From: Macrophomina tecta
Lineage: Eukaryota; Ascomycota; Dothideomycetes; Botryosphaeriales; Botryosphaeriaceae
Assembly: GCA_024180945.1 (NCBI GenBank)
Contig: JAKSGN010000022.1
Location: 496,001 to 560,000 of the forward strand
Direction: 5' to 3'
DNA: 64,000 bases
The translations under genes were made by a program, and so were the position numbers. Positions 35,969 through 47,400 of the stretch are shown here, piece after piece. Below the pieces are notes generated by a model. That model was not told the DNA's origin. It ran no database searches and was given only the letters and a program-made list of their open reading frames with translations. The stretch's first letter is position 1. Every line of letters starts with the position of its first letter.

Positions 35969-37729
35969 CTAACAAGTCTCTAACACCTTCGCCATGAGCC
36001 CTCCAAGCGGCCCTAACTCAGACTCTTCCGCTGTGAAGATCCTCTTAGGAATCTCATATTCAACAACCGGCGTCTTCTTCAACTCCTTACCAAACTCTGC
36101 CTCAATCAACTACGTCAAAGTCAGTATACGCTGAGCCTGATAGGCTATGTACTGAGATTTTACTTACCCCATTGTACGAATGGTCCAGGAAATCCTCGAG
36201 GTTGTATGATCTCTTCGTAAACTGTTCGGAGATAATCTTGGCAAGAGTGGCCACGTTGGGATGGTAATGAAATTGCAAGGTTTCGAGCTCCCAAAGGCTG
36301 CTCTCGATGGCGCCAGTCTCCATCGGGTCCGTCTCTTCCATGTTGAACGGATCGTCCATCCCTTCTTCCTCGAGTCTTCTCCGCGCTTCAGGATCTCGCG
36401 TTACCCTGTGAATCATGAAAGTACATGCAGGGTGCTTCATGAGCATGTTATACACCCAGGGAACAACAACGACGATCCCTGCAGGTGGTCCATGTAGTGC
36501 AAGGCGCGAAAGACGCTTGATGAAGCTAGCCACAAGCGCGGCGGGCAAGTGGGTTGAAGACATGAATTCGTCCATGAGGCGGAAGAAGCGTGACCTGTGT
36601 TTTGAATGAAGAATACCGTCGTCAAGAAGTGAGTACAACTTGTTGTAAAAGGAGGGGTAATCCAAGTTCTTCTCCCTGATCAGGTAGAAGAGACCGGAAA
36701 GTGCGAGCAGCGAGGTAGCACCGCCAACATTGTAGGAATCAGTGAGGAAGTCCATGAGCATCTCCACTTTCGAAAACCACGGCGTTACTTTGTACGTCAT
36801 GATGCTCAGGACACTCTTTCTCTGGTCCTTATTCAAGCCCGACCGGAAGAGAGCAAGCCATGCATCTTGACCCTTCCTCTTGTGTGCTGATAGCGAGTAA
36901 AGCTGATGCTTTTGCTCAGGTTCTGGGCCGTAAAAGCTCTCGATGTCATCCTTCGACTCAGGAACGCCCTCCAGGTTCGACAGAAATGCCAAACTATTAG
37001 CAATGATGTGTTCCTGCTCCTTGGGGTCCGCAGACTCTTTCAGACAAGCCCTATGGGAGTTAGCAAGGTTGCTTGAATACCTTTCAGGGTGACTTACGCG
37101 ATCGCATGTAAGGCATAGAATCTGACATCATCAAACTCTTCGATGAACTTCTCCGCAAACTCCTCGCGAGTGTTCTCAGCATCTGGAGATGCCAGCAGTG
37201 TGTGGACAAGTTGGAAGAATAAGCCATGTCTCCAAGCATCCTCTCCTGAGCCTTTCTGTCCTGCAGTCTCCTCCTTCGCCAGGCGCATGGCTAGAGTGAG
37301 AGCGGTACTTTGCAAAACGGGTTCGCCACTCCTCAGAAGCTGAAGCAAAAAGTCGGTGTACTCCTTGTATCTCTCCTTCAACCACTGGATGATCATGATC
37401 TCTGAATCCGGCAATCCTTTGCTCTTCTTCATGCTGCCAGCGGCGTGAAGTCTGCAGAAGACACGGCAAAGCGCCACAATTGCGAGCGTTGCCGGCTCCT
37501 CTGCCTCATCATCTTTTGCCAGCTTAATCAACTCGACGATGTTATTATAGTGCCGCCTCGACTCGGTGATTTGGCTCTCCAGGAGCAGGATTCTCGATTG
37601 TTCGTCTTCGCCATCGGTGGGCGCAGCTTTGGAGGAAGATTTTGATTTTGAGCGCTTCTCGACGGCGCCTTTTTCAGAGGCCCGCTTTCTTTTGTGGCCA
37701 GCGACAGCTTCGGGAGCCATCAGGGGCAT
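35969..37729 (-). CDS. NOC4: nucleolar complex protein Noc4
   Basis: Exons 37098-37729, 36168-37050 and 35969-36109 encode 551 residues. The first ATG (37729) gives MPLMAPEAVAGHKRKRAS; a second in-frame ATG is three codons on. The N-terminus is basic (HKRKR, KRSKSKSSSK), likely nuclear/nucleolar targeting. The middle is helical; the C-terminal half holds the CBF/Mak21-type region: LSGLFYLIREKNLDYPSFYN, SRFFRLMDEFMSSTHLPA, VASFIKRLSRLALHGPP and a DPFNMEETDP segment, followed by the LEDFLDHSYNG helix. In yeast Noc4 pairs with Nop14 in 40S pre-ribosome maturation and export. The last exon (EAEFGKELKK, ending in VLETC) fits family C-termini. It diverges from ATP4 with only 205 bp between start codons. 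Confidence 0.92.
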
Positions 37730-37934
37730 TTCCGGGGTATGGAACGTGCGTGGTGAGCTGTTGTGCGGACGAGTGGTCGCGCGTCAAAAAAGTTACGAGG
37801 GCGCCTGGGGGCACTCGGACGGCATGAGACCGACGCCGATGCCAAGCCCGTCCTCAGGTTCTTGCAACTCTCGACTTCCGAGCTCCTCACCTAACGTCAA
37901 GCCGTCAATTACCTCTCCGCTCCCATCCCCAACA
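37730..37934. promoter_or_regulatory. shared divergent promoter NOC4/ATP4
   Basis: Only 205 bp separate the two start codons, so both promoters and leaders must lie here. A G+C-rich centre and an A6 run (near 37784) are visible; no named site was recognised. Confidence 0.65.
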
Positions 37935-38854
37935 ATGGCTTCGCGTCTCGCCAGGAGCGCCGTCGGTATGCCGCAGCCGCAGCGATGAGCTGCCGAAGCG
38001 ATTGGCCGCCAGAACTGACCGCGTTACAGGCGCTGCCCGCCTCCGCCCAACCGTTCCCGTCCGCGCCCTTCCCGCCTTCGCCCAGGCCCGCGCTGCCTCC
38101 AATGTGCCGACTGAGGACCCCAAGAAGAAGGCCCAGTCCATCCTGGACTCGCTGCCCGGCAACAGCCTCGTCTCCAAGGCCGCTATCCTCTCGGCCGGTG
38201 CCGGTCTGTCCGCCGCCGCTATCAGCAACGAGCTCTACGTGATCAACGAGGAATCCATCGTCATGCTGTCGCTCCTGACCGTCTTCTTCGCCGTAGGCAA
38301 GTACGGTGGCCCCATGTACAAGGAGTGGGCCGAGAGCCAGAACAACAAGGTCAAGAACATCCTCAACTCGGCGCGCCAGGAGCACACCGAGGCCGTGCAG
38401 AAGCGCATTGAGAGCGTCAAGGACCTGAGTGGCGTCATTGACATCACCAAGTCGCTCTTCGAGGTTTCGAAGGTATGAATCCAGAATTGTCGCGCAATGG
38501 TTTGCGCATTTGGAATTTCCGCTGGGCCGAAGGTGCCTGACAGTGGTGCGCAGGAAACCGCCAAGCTCGAGGCTCAGGCCTACGAGCTGGAGCAGAAGAC
38601 CGCCCTCGCTCACGAGGCCAAGACGGTTCTGGACTCTTGGGTCCGCTACGAGGGCCAGGTCAAGCAGAGGCAGCAGAAGGAGCTCGCCGAGGCCGTCATT
38701 GCCAAGATTGAGAAGGAGCTTGAGAACCCCAAGACTCTTAAGCAAATCTTGGATCAGAGCGTCGCCGACGTTGAGAGTAAGTTGGGCCTTGGGCTGAGAC
38801 ATATACCGCGTAATTTGCTAATTCCTGATAGGGATCGTTTCCCAGAAGGCGTAG
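37935..38854 (+). CDS. ATP4: mitochondrial ATP synthase subunit 4 (subunit b)
   Basis: Four exons, 37935-37965, 38030-38472, 38554-38776 and 38832-38854, encode 239 residues, the normal length. The N-terminus (MASRLARSAVGAARLRPTV) is an Arg/Ala-rich mitochondrial presequence. Then come EDPKKKAQSILDSLPG and two hydrophobic segments (SKAAILSAGAGLSAAAISNELYV and SIVMLSLLTVFFAVGKYG) that span the inner membrane, and the long amphipathic stalk helix (YKEWAESQNNKVKNILNSAR onwards). The protein ends RIVSQKA. It forms the peripheral stalk of F1Fo-ATP synthase. First and last exons are tiny (31 and 23 nt), and the 5' splice GTATGC and 3' splice TTACAG are canonical. Confidence 0.95.
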
Positions 38855-39138
38855 AAAATCAGCCATCTCTAGAATGGTCATCTAACCAATCGTCCGCCTG
38901 TTACATAGATCCTTGTGCAATACTAGTCATCGAAGCCCGAGATATCCATCGTGACTATCTGAAATTTTTCAAAAGACCTGTCTATCGAAAGGTGACCAAT
39001 TCTGAGAAAACTCCCTGCTGATGAGGAAGCCTAGACCCCTTGAAACATCGTCATTCCTATTCATAACCTCGAACGCCCAGCGCTGCAATTGAGGATGCCC
39101 GAAACGCCAAAACACCCAGCCTGCTAACCATCTAACAA

Positions 39139-40691
39139 TCAGTCCTTAGGCGAGCGCCCGTTCCTGTACTGCCACAGACGACTGAAGTCCTTGACTTTGG
39201 GATGCTTTGGAAGATGGCGCGAGCTCGTCACAGACGAACGAGCCGGGTTGACGGGAAGCACAGGGCTGTTCAAATCGTCAACACTAGCTTTCTCTTCAAA
39301 CACATCAGAGTCTGAATCTGAATCGCCGCTGAGGAGATCGCATAGGCTTTCTGCCAGACCCTCCCTGTCAAAGTCATCATTACCCTCCAGGTCAACCTCA
39401 GTCTCCATGAACTCATTCTTGTCAAGCGCCCGGTTGTCTGGGCCCAGGGGAAACATATAGTTGAGGTAGTGCTGGTTGAGCAGGTGACCGGTAGCCTTGC
39501 GCGTGAAGATGCGGCCCATGAAGCGATTTGGCACGCGTGTGAAATGCAGCACTCCCCATCGCGCAACCATGTCCTCATCATTGGCGTAGTGTTCGATGTA
39601 GCGAATGGCCTTCTCGGAGCCGCCCGCTCCGGAACCCTCGCCGCGCTCGTCCTCCTTCATCTCGGCAACTGACTTGTGCGGGTTGTTGAAGTGGTTGGCG
39701 GCGTTCCCGAAGGTGAAGACCTCGAGCTTGCGCAGCGTGTCCTCAGGCAGCTCAGCCAGCAGCCAGTCGATCATCAGCGACCCTTGGATGCCACCCTGGC
39801 TATGCAGCAGCAGCACGACCTTCTTGCGGCGCTCGTCCATCAGCGCTTCCTTGACGAGCTTGTACGCGTCGCGGATGTCCTGCGTCGAGTAGTTGAGGTT
39901 GCGCTCGATCATGCACTGCACCAGGTCGAAGATCAGGCCGTTGGTCTTGTTGTGGATGCCCGTGACCGGTCGGCCAAATACCCTGGCCAGCCTGTCAAGA
40001 TTTGCTTGCAGCCAGTACCTCCTGAAGATCCACTGTTTTAGCATGGTTATGACTTTTTTTTTTTTTTTTTTTTTGCCTTTTGTTCTTGCCAGATGTACAC
40101 AAAATAAAGTTGGGAATGGGGAGCTGGAAGAGGGGGGGGGGAAGGAATATAAACTCACCCTACGGCAACCCCGTTGATGAAGATCCAGTACTCTTCCGGA
40201 TGCTCGAGCTCGGAAGCGATGTTCGGGTGCGAGTGCACCTCGTGCTTCCTGCCGTTTACGATCATCCAGATGGGCACGCAGAGCAGGATCGCGACGCCGG
40301 CGTAGATCACGAACCAGCCGACCGGCAGGATCAGGCAGAAGGGCAGAGACAGGATGAACAGGACTTGGTAGATGGTCAGGATAATTTGCCAGCTGAGCTG
40401 GATGCCGTTGCCCAGGCCCGGGTAGATCTCGTCGCCCGGCCGCTTGCCCCAGGGAAGGAAGAGGTAGGGGAGGAGGTAGATGAGCGTGAAGAGCAGTTTC
40501 AGGTCGCTCCAGATGAGTTGCACGGGGTCGGAGGTGTACGGGAGCGGCCCGGATCCTTTGGAGTGTGGGCTGCCGATTTGGGAGGGCAGAAGCTTGACGG
40601 TTTCGGTGCGCAGCATCTTGAGCTTCGGCGAGACGCCATTGGTTTTGGGGGTCGAGGGCGTGCTCGCGCCCGGCTTCTTGCTCCAGAACAT
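39139..40691 (-). CDS. predicted membrane alpha/beta hydrolase (lipase-like)
   Basis: Two exons, 40159-40691 and 39139-40021, encode 471 residues. The start at 40691 (MFWSKKPG) is preferred over an in-frame upstream ATG at 40955 because the extra residues are low-complexity. The N-terminal third has hydrophobic segments (LKLLFTLIYLLPYLFLPWG, IILTIYQVLFILSLPFCLIL, WFVIYAGVAILLCVPIW), so two or three membrane helices. The rest is soluble: HNKTNGLIFDLVQC, then a nucleophile elbow LLLHSQGG (Ser near residue 262), WLLAELPED, FTFGNAANHF. The acidic Ser-rich tail (GDSDSDSD) is probably cytosolic. It resembles widespread uncharacterised fungal lipase-like proteins; the substrate is unknown. The intron (40022-40158) contains T21 and G10 tracts; the donor GTGAGT is strong and the acceptor TTCAG was chosen to keep frame. 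Confidence 0.72.
40054..40074. repeat. T21 homopolymer in the hydrolase-gene intron
   Basis: Twenty-one T (A on the coding strand) inside the intron 40022-40158, which also carries a G10 run at 40132-40141. Confidence 0.9.
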
Positions 40692-41955
40692 GCAGAGAAG
40701 GGTTTGGGCCAGGAAAGCGAAAGGCGGGCTAGGAGGGTGTTTCGAGATACCAGTAAATAGGAGAGGGGAGGGGGAGATGGGGCAGGTTCGTGTTCGATCT
40801 GGTTGTTTGATAGACGATAAGACGCCTGAGCTGCAGCACGCAAAACCAAGGCAAGGGCAAGCACGCGACGGCGGCGGCGGCGACGACGCAATGATCCGGA
40901 GGATCTTATATCGTGGGATGTGAAACTGCTCGGCGGCGGCTCTTTGAGGTTGCACAAGGACTCACAGCCTCCCGAGTCTGCCTGGGCGGCATCAGCCCTA
41001 AGAAGGCAGCGTAGGAGTAATGCCCGGCTGGGTGTGCGAGAGGGCTGGGCAGGTGAGAACGTCAGCAGGGCTGGCTCCCGTGCCGGCCTCCCATGGCGAT
41101 CGCGGTCGCTGGGCCGGCCACTTAATTGCCCGATCAGGTTCTAGTGGCGCCGCTCCTCCGTGTGGCCTCTTTTGGCTTGCGGTGGTGGCTTTCGTCGCAT
41201 GACTGCGCCCGCAATGCCTGTTGAACGAGCCATCGACATCATCTTCTTCGGGCTGTGTTGGGAGGGGCACGAGGGGCGGCAGGCAAATGTTCCTAAAAAT
41301 GCACCACGGGCGCTTGGGCGTCGTGGCGTTGCAGGGCAGGCCCTTGTCTGTGCCGTCGCTACCGTCTATCTCCCGCTCAGCTTCCGTAGCGTCCATGTCA
41401 GCCTCCATCCAGCTCCTCAGCCTTTTGCCATAAAGAGGATCGAATGGTGATTTTCACATGCAAAGCTTAGGGAGTCATGGAGTTGCGGTTATGGGGCTGA
41501 GTCGGCAGGCCGCAAAGTTAAACCCACACCGTCGTGTCCTCGCTTCGGGAGCATGATGCGAGGGCGCTTACTCGTTGCTGACTGCGCTTAAACCAGGGTT
41601 CGTGTTACTTCTGCTAAAGTACGCAGCCGCTTGTACGAAGCCTTCGGGTCTGCCTTCAAGGCAGCATTTGCATTATTCTGCCAGTGGGCTTAATTTGCGT
41701 AATGCTGCAGCAGATGATGGGGGTGAGTAGAGAAGCGTTCGCTTCTCGATCAGGCGCGATCCCTCGAGGATTCATGTCTGTCCCTGGTTCTGCATTTTCC
41801 GACGTTGAAGCATTCCGACATACCACGTAATGCCATCAAATCACGAGAGCCAGTAAGGTTGGAGATTCATTCATATATGTATGTATCTTCGCCGCCTTTC
41901 AGTGAAAGAAGCTAACAACCTGTCAGCCAGCCTTTGGAAACTGGATTCCCGCGAT
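40692..41955. other. intergenic: hydrolase promoter and acyltransferase 3' side
   Basis: This 1.26-kb stretch lies between two minus-strand genes. Left part: hydrolase promoter, with GC-rich sequence and a CGG repeat near 40868. Right part: 3' flank of the acyltransferase-like gene, somewhat AT-richer. No gene seen. Confidence 0.5.
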
Positions 41956-43884
41956 CTACAGCTTCGGCACCATACCGGTCTCAAACATCTTCTCCATGGC
42001 GGCCTTCCAGACCAGAGCACGCTCTTCGTCAATAGAATTGCCGTCATAAGACACGCTGAACCGCAGACCGTCCTCTGTACCCCAGCAAGCCACCAAAAAC
42101 TCAAAATCACGGGCTCTTACACCCGTGCGGTCGAGCGCATAAACATCCGCGGCAAGCCCATTCCTCTTGGTTGCGTCTTCATCAAGGCTGTACTTTCCTG
42201 GTGCTAAGAAGCTCTTGATTGACCCAACCGAGCTGATTCCACAAGTTGCCGGCACCCACTTGAAGTTTGCAGGGTAAGCGCCCTGGGGATTGATGTCGTT
42301 TTTGAGATGCTCTGGCTTCATGGCTTCAGCTCTCTCGACGGAAAGGAGATAGCTCGAAGCAACGATCCGCGCCGGGTCGGTGGAGTCAATGCTTCCCTTC
42401 ATCTTTTCATTTCGAAGCTTCTTCTGATACTGACGCAACTGTCTATGTGCTTGGCGAACCAAGAGCTTGAATCTGCCCTCAACAGGCAGATCCGACGGCA
42501 AAAAGGGTAGCCATATACCATCACTAAAAGTGAGCATACACGAGTCTGGCGGGCCATCGTAGCCAAAGAACGGGCGAGGGTTGATAGGAAAGGATCCGAT
42601 ATATGGCAGGCGCTCCGACAGTGGCGTGAATGGGTCCCTGGTTTCTTCAATTTCCATCATGGCCATACCCACGAGCGCGAAACAGGCGGCGCCGATAGAG
42701 GCGCCGACGGATTTTGCAAGCCGTTCCAGACGGGTGGTTGCCTCTTTTGATAGTTCAGCTCTAACGTTGAAGCTGTTCATCGGTGGCTTGCGGTCTTCAG
42801 CATAATCCAGCACATGGGGGTACCTCGCAGGCATAGAAATGGCCTCCTTCCTCCGATCCCTCCGCCTCAACGGGTTGGTGAAGCCGGGTGGCGGTGGCTT
42901 GCGAACATGACGGAGAATCCTCATGATGGCCCAGAACCACCTTCGTCGTGCGACGCTGCCCTGGACGAGGGGGTACAGGTCCTCTTGTGATCGAGGAAGC
43001 CGATTCCATAGACGCTCCGGCGATCTCTCCAGCTCAATACCGCTTTGAAGCTCTTGCTCTGGGCTGTTCAAAAGCTGGAGAAAGTGTGGCTCCCAATTGT
43101 ACAGAACGACAAGACCATCACAAATCTCGTGCGCAGAAACCAGTGTCAGAGTCAACTGGGAAGTGGCCTTCGAGAGTGGCTTCAAGGGATGAACGAATAG
43201 TTTTGAGAGAGACTGGTCTGAGTTAATGATTCTCCCGGTATTGTTGATATGCTTGTACCAGTCGTCCAGGTCAACTTCATCGTAGAAATCCCCAAGGAAA
43301 ACGAGTGTGTCTGAAGCATTTTTCAGGACCTCGGTGTCACTATTGGGCAACGCCAGGGTAAACTGCCGATTGTCTGTCTCGGCGTCCCGAACGACAGTGG
43401 ACATCAGCAGAATGTGGTGAAGGCGAAGATTGGCCCAGGCGAGTAGAATCCTTTTCCGCAGCTGCTCGGAGGTCAGAGTGCTTCGGATTTCAAGGGAAAC
43501 GATGGTATTGACATCCGCTCTGCCCCCGAAAAAGACGCCATCATGGTCAAATGACGTCTCAATGAGCCCTAGCGGTCGTTGGTAGACGTCTCTACCGGCA
43601 TGTCGAGCTTGACGCCAGGCGTGATAGTCGTTTGCATAGCGGCCAAGCCAATGGGTCTGGCGGCTCTCTTGTTGCATAGCGGACCCGTGCTTGTCGCGAC
43701 CCAGTGCGGTAAGTGCACGTGCGGGACCAGATCTGTCAAGGACGGCAAGCAGTCGGGTCGCAGACGAGGAGTGAAAAGGCGGAGCGGGAGTGATTTTTCG
43801 CTTGCGCCTCGTCGCCAATGGCTCGAGACGCCTGAGAATGGTCCTCTCAGAAGCCTCAGGCACACAGTGGCGGGGCTCAGGCAA
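41956..43884 (-). CDS. acyltransferase/condensation-fold protein
   Basis: One intronless frame of 642 codons. Translation may instead begin at the ATG at 43677 (MQQESRQTHWLG): the 69 residues before it are Arg/Ser/Pro-rich and look like translated leader, whereas WLGRYANDYHAW onwards is structured. Near residue 251 is SAHEICDGL, an HxxxDG motif in which the first His of the usual HHxxxDG is Ala; the catalytic second His and Asp-Gly are kept. Two halves with an FNVRAELS/SVGASIGAACFALVG middle and a C-terminal LRFSVSYDG strand are consistent with the CAT/condensation fold. No carrier-protein or other NRPS domain and no membrane helix is visible. Likely a CoA-dependent O-acyltransferase or an inactive relative; the substrate is unknown. 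It is divergent from VPS10. Confidence 0.68.
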   Translation of the reverse strand: MPEPRHCVPEASERTILRRLEPLATRRKRKITPAPPFHSSSATRLLAVLDRSGPARALTALGRDKHGSAMQQESRQTHWLGRYANDYHAWRQARHAGRDVYQRPLGLIETSFDHDGVFFGGRADVNTIVSLEIRSTLTSEQLRKRILLAWANLRLHHILLMSTVVRDAETDNRQFTLALPNSDTEVLKNASDTLVFLGDFYDEVDLDDWYKHINNTGRIINSDQSLSKLFVHPLKPLSKATSQLTLTLVSAHEICDGLVVLYNWEPHFLQLLNSPEQELQSGIELERSPERLWNRLPRSQEDLYPLVQGSVARRRWFWAIMRILRHVRKPPPPGFTNPLRRRDRRKEAISMPARYPHVLDYAEDRKPPMNSFNVRAELSKEATTRLERLAKSVGASIGAACFALVGMAMMEIEETRDPFTPLSERLPYIGSFPINPRPFFGYDGPPDSCMLTFSDGIWLPFLPSDLPVEGRFKLLVRQAHRQLRQYQKKLRNEKMKGSIDSTDPARIVASSYLLSVERAEAMKPEHLKNDINPQGAYPANFKWVPATCGISSVGSIKSFLAPGKYSLDEDATKRNGLAADVYALDRTGVRARDFEFLVACWGTEDGLRFSVSYDGNSIDEERALVWKAAMEKMFETGMVPKL

Positions 43885-44442
43885 GCGCAGGGCCAGTCAG
43901 CGGCTCGGGGTGAGTGAGTGTCTGAAACTTCGAAGAGCGGGACTGAGGCGACGATGTCCGACGATTGCTGCTGTCACAGGGCGCGCGGCCAACTGCTGCA
44001 CAGGCCGGCTGCGACGGGCGGCGAGTGGCCGCCGCGGCGCCGGAGGCTTCTCTCCAATCAAGCCCCTGCATAGCGGTGGCTTGCTGATTGCTCGAGAATT
44101 GCCGACAACGCGAGAGGACGCGTGGAGGGTGCGCGCTGGAGAAGGCGATATCGCGGTGCAGTCACAGTGGGCCGTGGCGGGCGAAATGGTGCGTAGGCCG
44201 GTTTGAACAGAGTTTCGTGCCACGCCTGCAACCAGAGCCGTCTTGCGTTTGTCTTTGCGCGGCCCGTGCAGCCTCCCCCGGCGACGTCAGCCACTGTGCC
44301 GCCGCCTGAGGCTGACGGACGAAGGCGAATACGCGCTAGGCTGCGGCTGCTGCCATCAAGCTCCAGCTCCAGACGCCTCCTACTCCGAACCAACACCTTT
44401 CCTCAAGCTCACCCCCCCCTCTCCACCTTCGCCCATGCCATC
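43885..44442. promoter_or_regulatory. divergent promoter region, acyltransferase-like gene/VPS10
   Basis: This 558-bp region (766 bp if the downstream acyltransferase start is used) lies between divergent starts. The VPS10 side is C-rich just before the ATG, as usual for fungal leaders. Open frames here are GC-driven artefacts. Confidence 0.5.
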
Positions 44443-47400
44443 ATGATACTCTCCAAAGCCGTGTGGCTCAGCGCGCTGCTGGCTATCGGCGTCGTCGCCA
44501 AGTCCGACGACCCGACTATCAAGAAGCACAAGTTCGAAACTCCGCCAACTGGCCTCTTCTTCTTCGACGACACCGAGACCGCCCTCACAATCGAGTATGG
44601 CAACAGCAAGGTGTGGCGGACCACCAACGCCGGCCTGGAATGGGAGCGCATCGAGAAGCCGCTCGGCGAGAACCAGGTTGCCGCCATCCTCCACCACCCC
44701 TTCAACAACAAGGTGGCCGTGGCATTAGGCAAGGAGAAGAAGCACTGGTACACCAAGGACCAGGGAGAGACCTGGCGCGTCTTCGAGACCGATGCTGGCG
44801 CGAGCCCGCACTCGCCCATCAGCTGGCACACCGACGACCCTGAGAGGGTCCTCTTCCACGGCGCAGACCGTTGTGATTGGTTTGGAGGCTGCGTCGGAAA
44901 GGTGCGCAATACTCCTCTTATTTCTGCACCCTTTGCTTACCCATCTGGCAGACGTGGTACACCACGAATGGCTTCGAGCATTTCAAGCCCCTCATCGATT
45001 CGCGCAAGACTTGCATGTGGGCACGCAGCACCGATGTCTTCACCACCGGCGACTCGACAACCGACAAGAACCGCATCCTCTGCGTGACAGAAGGGAAGTT
45101 CTCGAAAGAGCGCAAGGACTACCGCCTTATCTACACGGACAATTTCGGAGACGATTTTACTGAGCCTCCGTTGTCCGAGGGCCGCACCGTCCCCGGTGTT
45201 GCGCATTTGGCCTCCGCCAAAGGCTACATCGTCGCTGCTGCGAAGTCTGAGGGCACTGACGAAATGGCTCTCTATGTGACCGATGACACCCGCACTTGGC
45301 ACCGAGCTCAATTCGGTCAGCACAAACTCCAGGAGGATGCATACACCATCCTCGAATCGACCAACTACAGCATTCAGGTCGACGTCATGTCATCCTCCTT
45401 GACCGACATGGGCAGCTTGTTCACCAGCAATTCGAACGGCACTTATTTCACGCGGAACATCGACCACACAAACCGTAACGAGGACGGCTTCGTTGACTTC
45501 GAGAAAATCACTGGTATTCAGGGCATTATCCTCGTGAACGTGGTCAAGAACTATGAAGCGATAGAGAAGAATCCTCTGTTCGAGAGCAAGAAGATTGCTT
45601 CCAAGATCAGCTTCGACGACGGGCGTACTTGGCACGATCTAAAAACCGAGAAGGACCATATTCTTCAAGTGCATTCATATACTGAGCAGCACAATAGCGG
45701 CAAGGTCTTCTCGAGTCCAGCCCCAGGCCTTGTTATGGCCATTGGAAATACAGGAGACACCCTCAAGCCATACAAGGAGGGAGACCTATGGACCTCGGAC
45801 GATGCTGGTATGACGTGGCACAGAGCCTTGGAAGGACCCCACAAGTATGAGTTCGGCGACAAGGGCTCTCTACTTGTCGCCATCAAGGATGGCGAGGAGA
45901 CTAACAAGGTCAAGTATTCCATCAACCACGGCAAGGAGTGGAAGACGACGGAGCTTCCGGACTCGGTTCTTGCCCATGAACTCACCACCATTCCTGATTC
46001 GACCGGTATCAAATTTGTCCTTGTCGCAAGCAGCAAATCCAAGGAAGAGTGGAGCATCTACACCCTGGATTTTGCTGGCATCCACGAGCGCAAGTGCAAG
46101 GATGATGATTTCGAACTTTGGCATGCACGCAAAGATGAGGATGGCAAGCCCGGCTGTATCATGGGCCGCAAGCAATCCTTCCGGAGACGCAAGCCAGATG
46201 CAGACTGCTTCATAATGGACGAATTCGTTGACCCCGAGCCGAAGTGGGAGACCTGCAAATGCACAAAGGAGGACTACGAGTGCGACTTCAACTTCGTTCG
46301 CAAAGACGGAGAGTGCGTTCAGGCTGGCCCCCTGATTGTCCCCGATGGACAGTGCAAGAACGGGGAGGAGAAGTTCAAGGGCAGCTCCGGTTGGCGTCTC
46401 ATCCCAGGCAATAAATGTGAAAAAGACGGCGGCGTCGAGCTGGACAAACCGGTCGAGCGCAAATGTGAAGAGTCTAAGAAGCCTGTCGCGAGTGGAAAGG
46501 TCGTGCCTACATTCCACCGGTTCGAGAAGTCTGCCGACTTCAGAGAGTACTACTATCTGGAAAGGGCCGAATCCACGAATTCCGAGGAGTCTGACGAGAC
46601 GATCGTCATGCGGGACGATGAGAATACCGTCTGGATCACTCATGACCATGGAAAGACCTGGAAAAAGGCCGTTGATGAACCGATTGTCGAGATCTACCCC
46701 CATCAATACTTCAACGACATCGTGTATTTCTTGACCGCTGACAAGAAAGTCTATTACTCCAAGAATCGTGGTATGGAAGGTAGCATCCACAGCTTCAACG
46801 CTCCGAAGCCTCCAGCAAAGGACAGGGTGCAAAAAATGGGCTTCCACCCGCACGAAAAGGAGTGGATTCTCTGGACTGGCAGAGAAGATTGTGAAAGTTC
46901 ACAAGTCGACTGCCACAATGCTGCATACAAATCCACCAAAGGTGGGATGGAGGGCAGTTGGGAACCCATGCTTCAATTCGTGCAGAAATGCCAATTCGTT
47001 TGGAGGGAAGAGCGCGTGGACAGCGAACAACTGGTGTTCTGCGAACAGTATGCCAACGAAGACACCTCGAATCCTCTCCAACTGCTATCGAGTACCGACT
47101 GGTTTGAGACCAAGAAGGTGCATTACGAAGATGTCGCCAATTTTGCAACCATGGCGGAGTTCATTATTGTGGCCAAGAAGACCGAAGACCACAAGTGGCT
47201 CAAGGTGGACGTTAGCATCGATGGAAAGACCTTTGCTGAAGCCCAGTTCCCGCACAAATTTAACCTCGAACATCGCCAAGCATACACGGTCCTGGATAGC
47301 TCGACTCACGCCGTCTTCCTGCACGTCACCATGAACAACGAGAAAGATCAAGAGTACGGATCTATTCTCAAGAGCAATAGCAACGGTACAGAGTATGTTC

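Noticed and set aside
40155..40955. Upstream ATG at 40955 for the membrane hydrolase
   Set aside because: The added 88 residues are low-complexity and C-rich-leader-like; the ATG at 40691 gives a typical cytosolic N-terminus before the first helix.
45870..46853. 327-codon minus frame within VPS10
   Set aside because: Antisense shadow of the propeller-coding exon; no independent motif.
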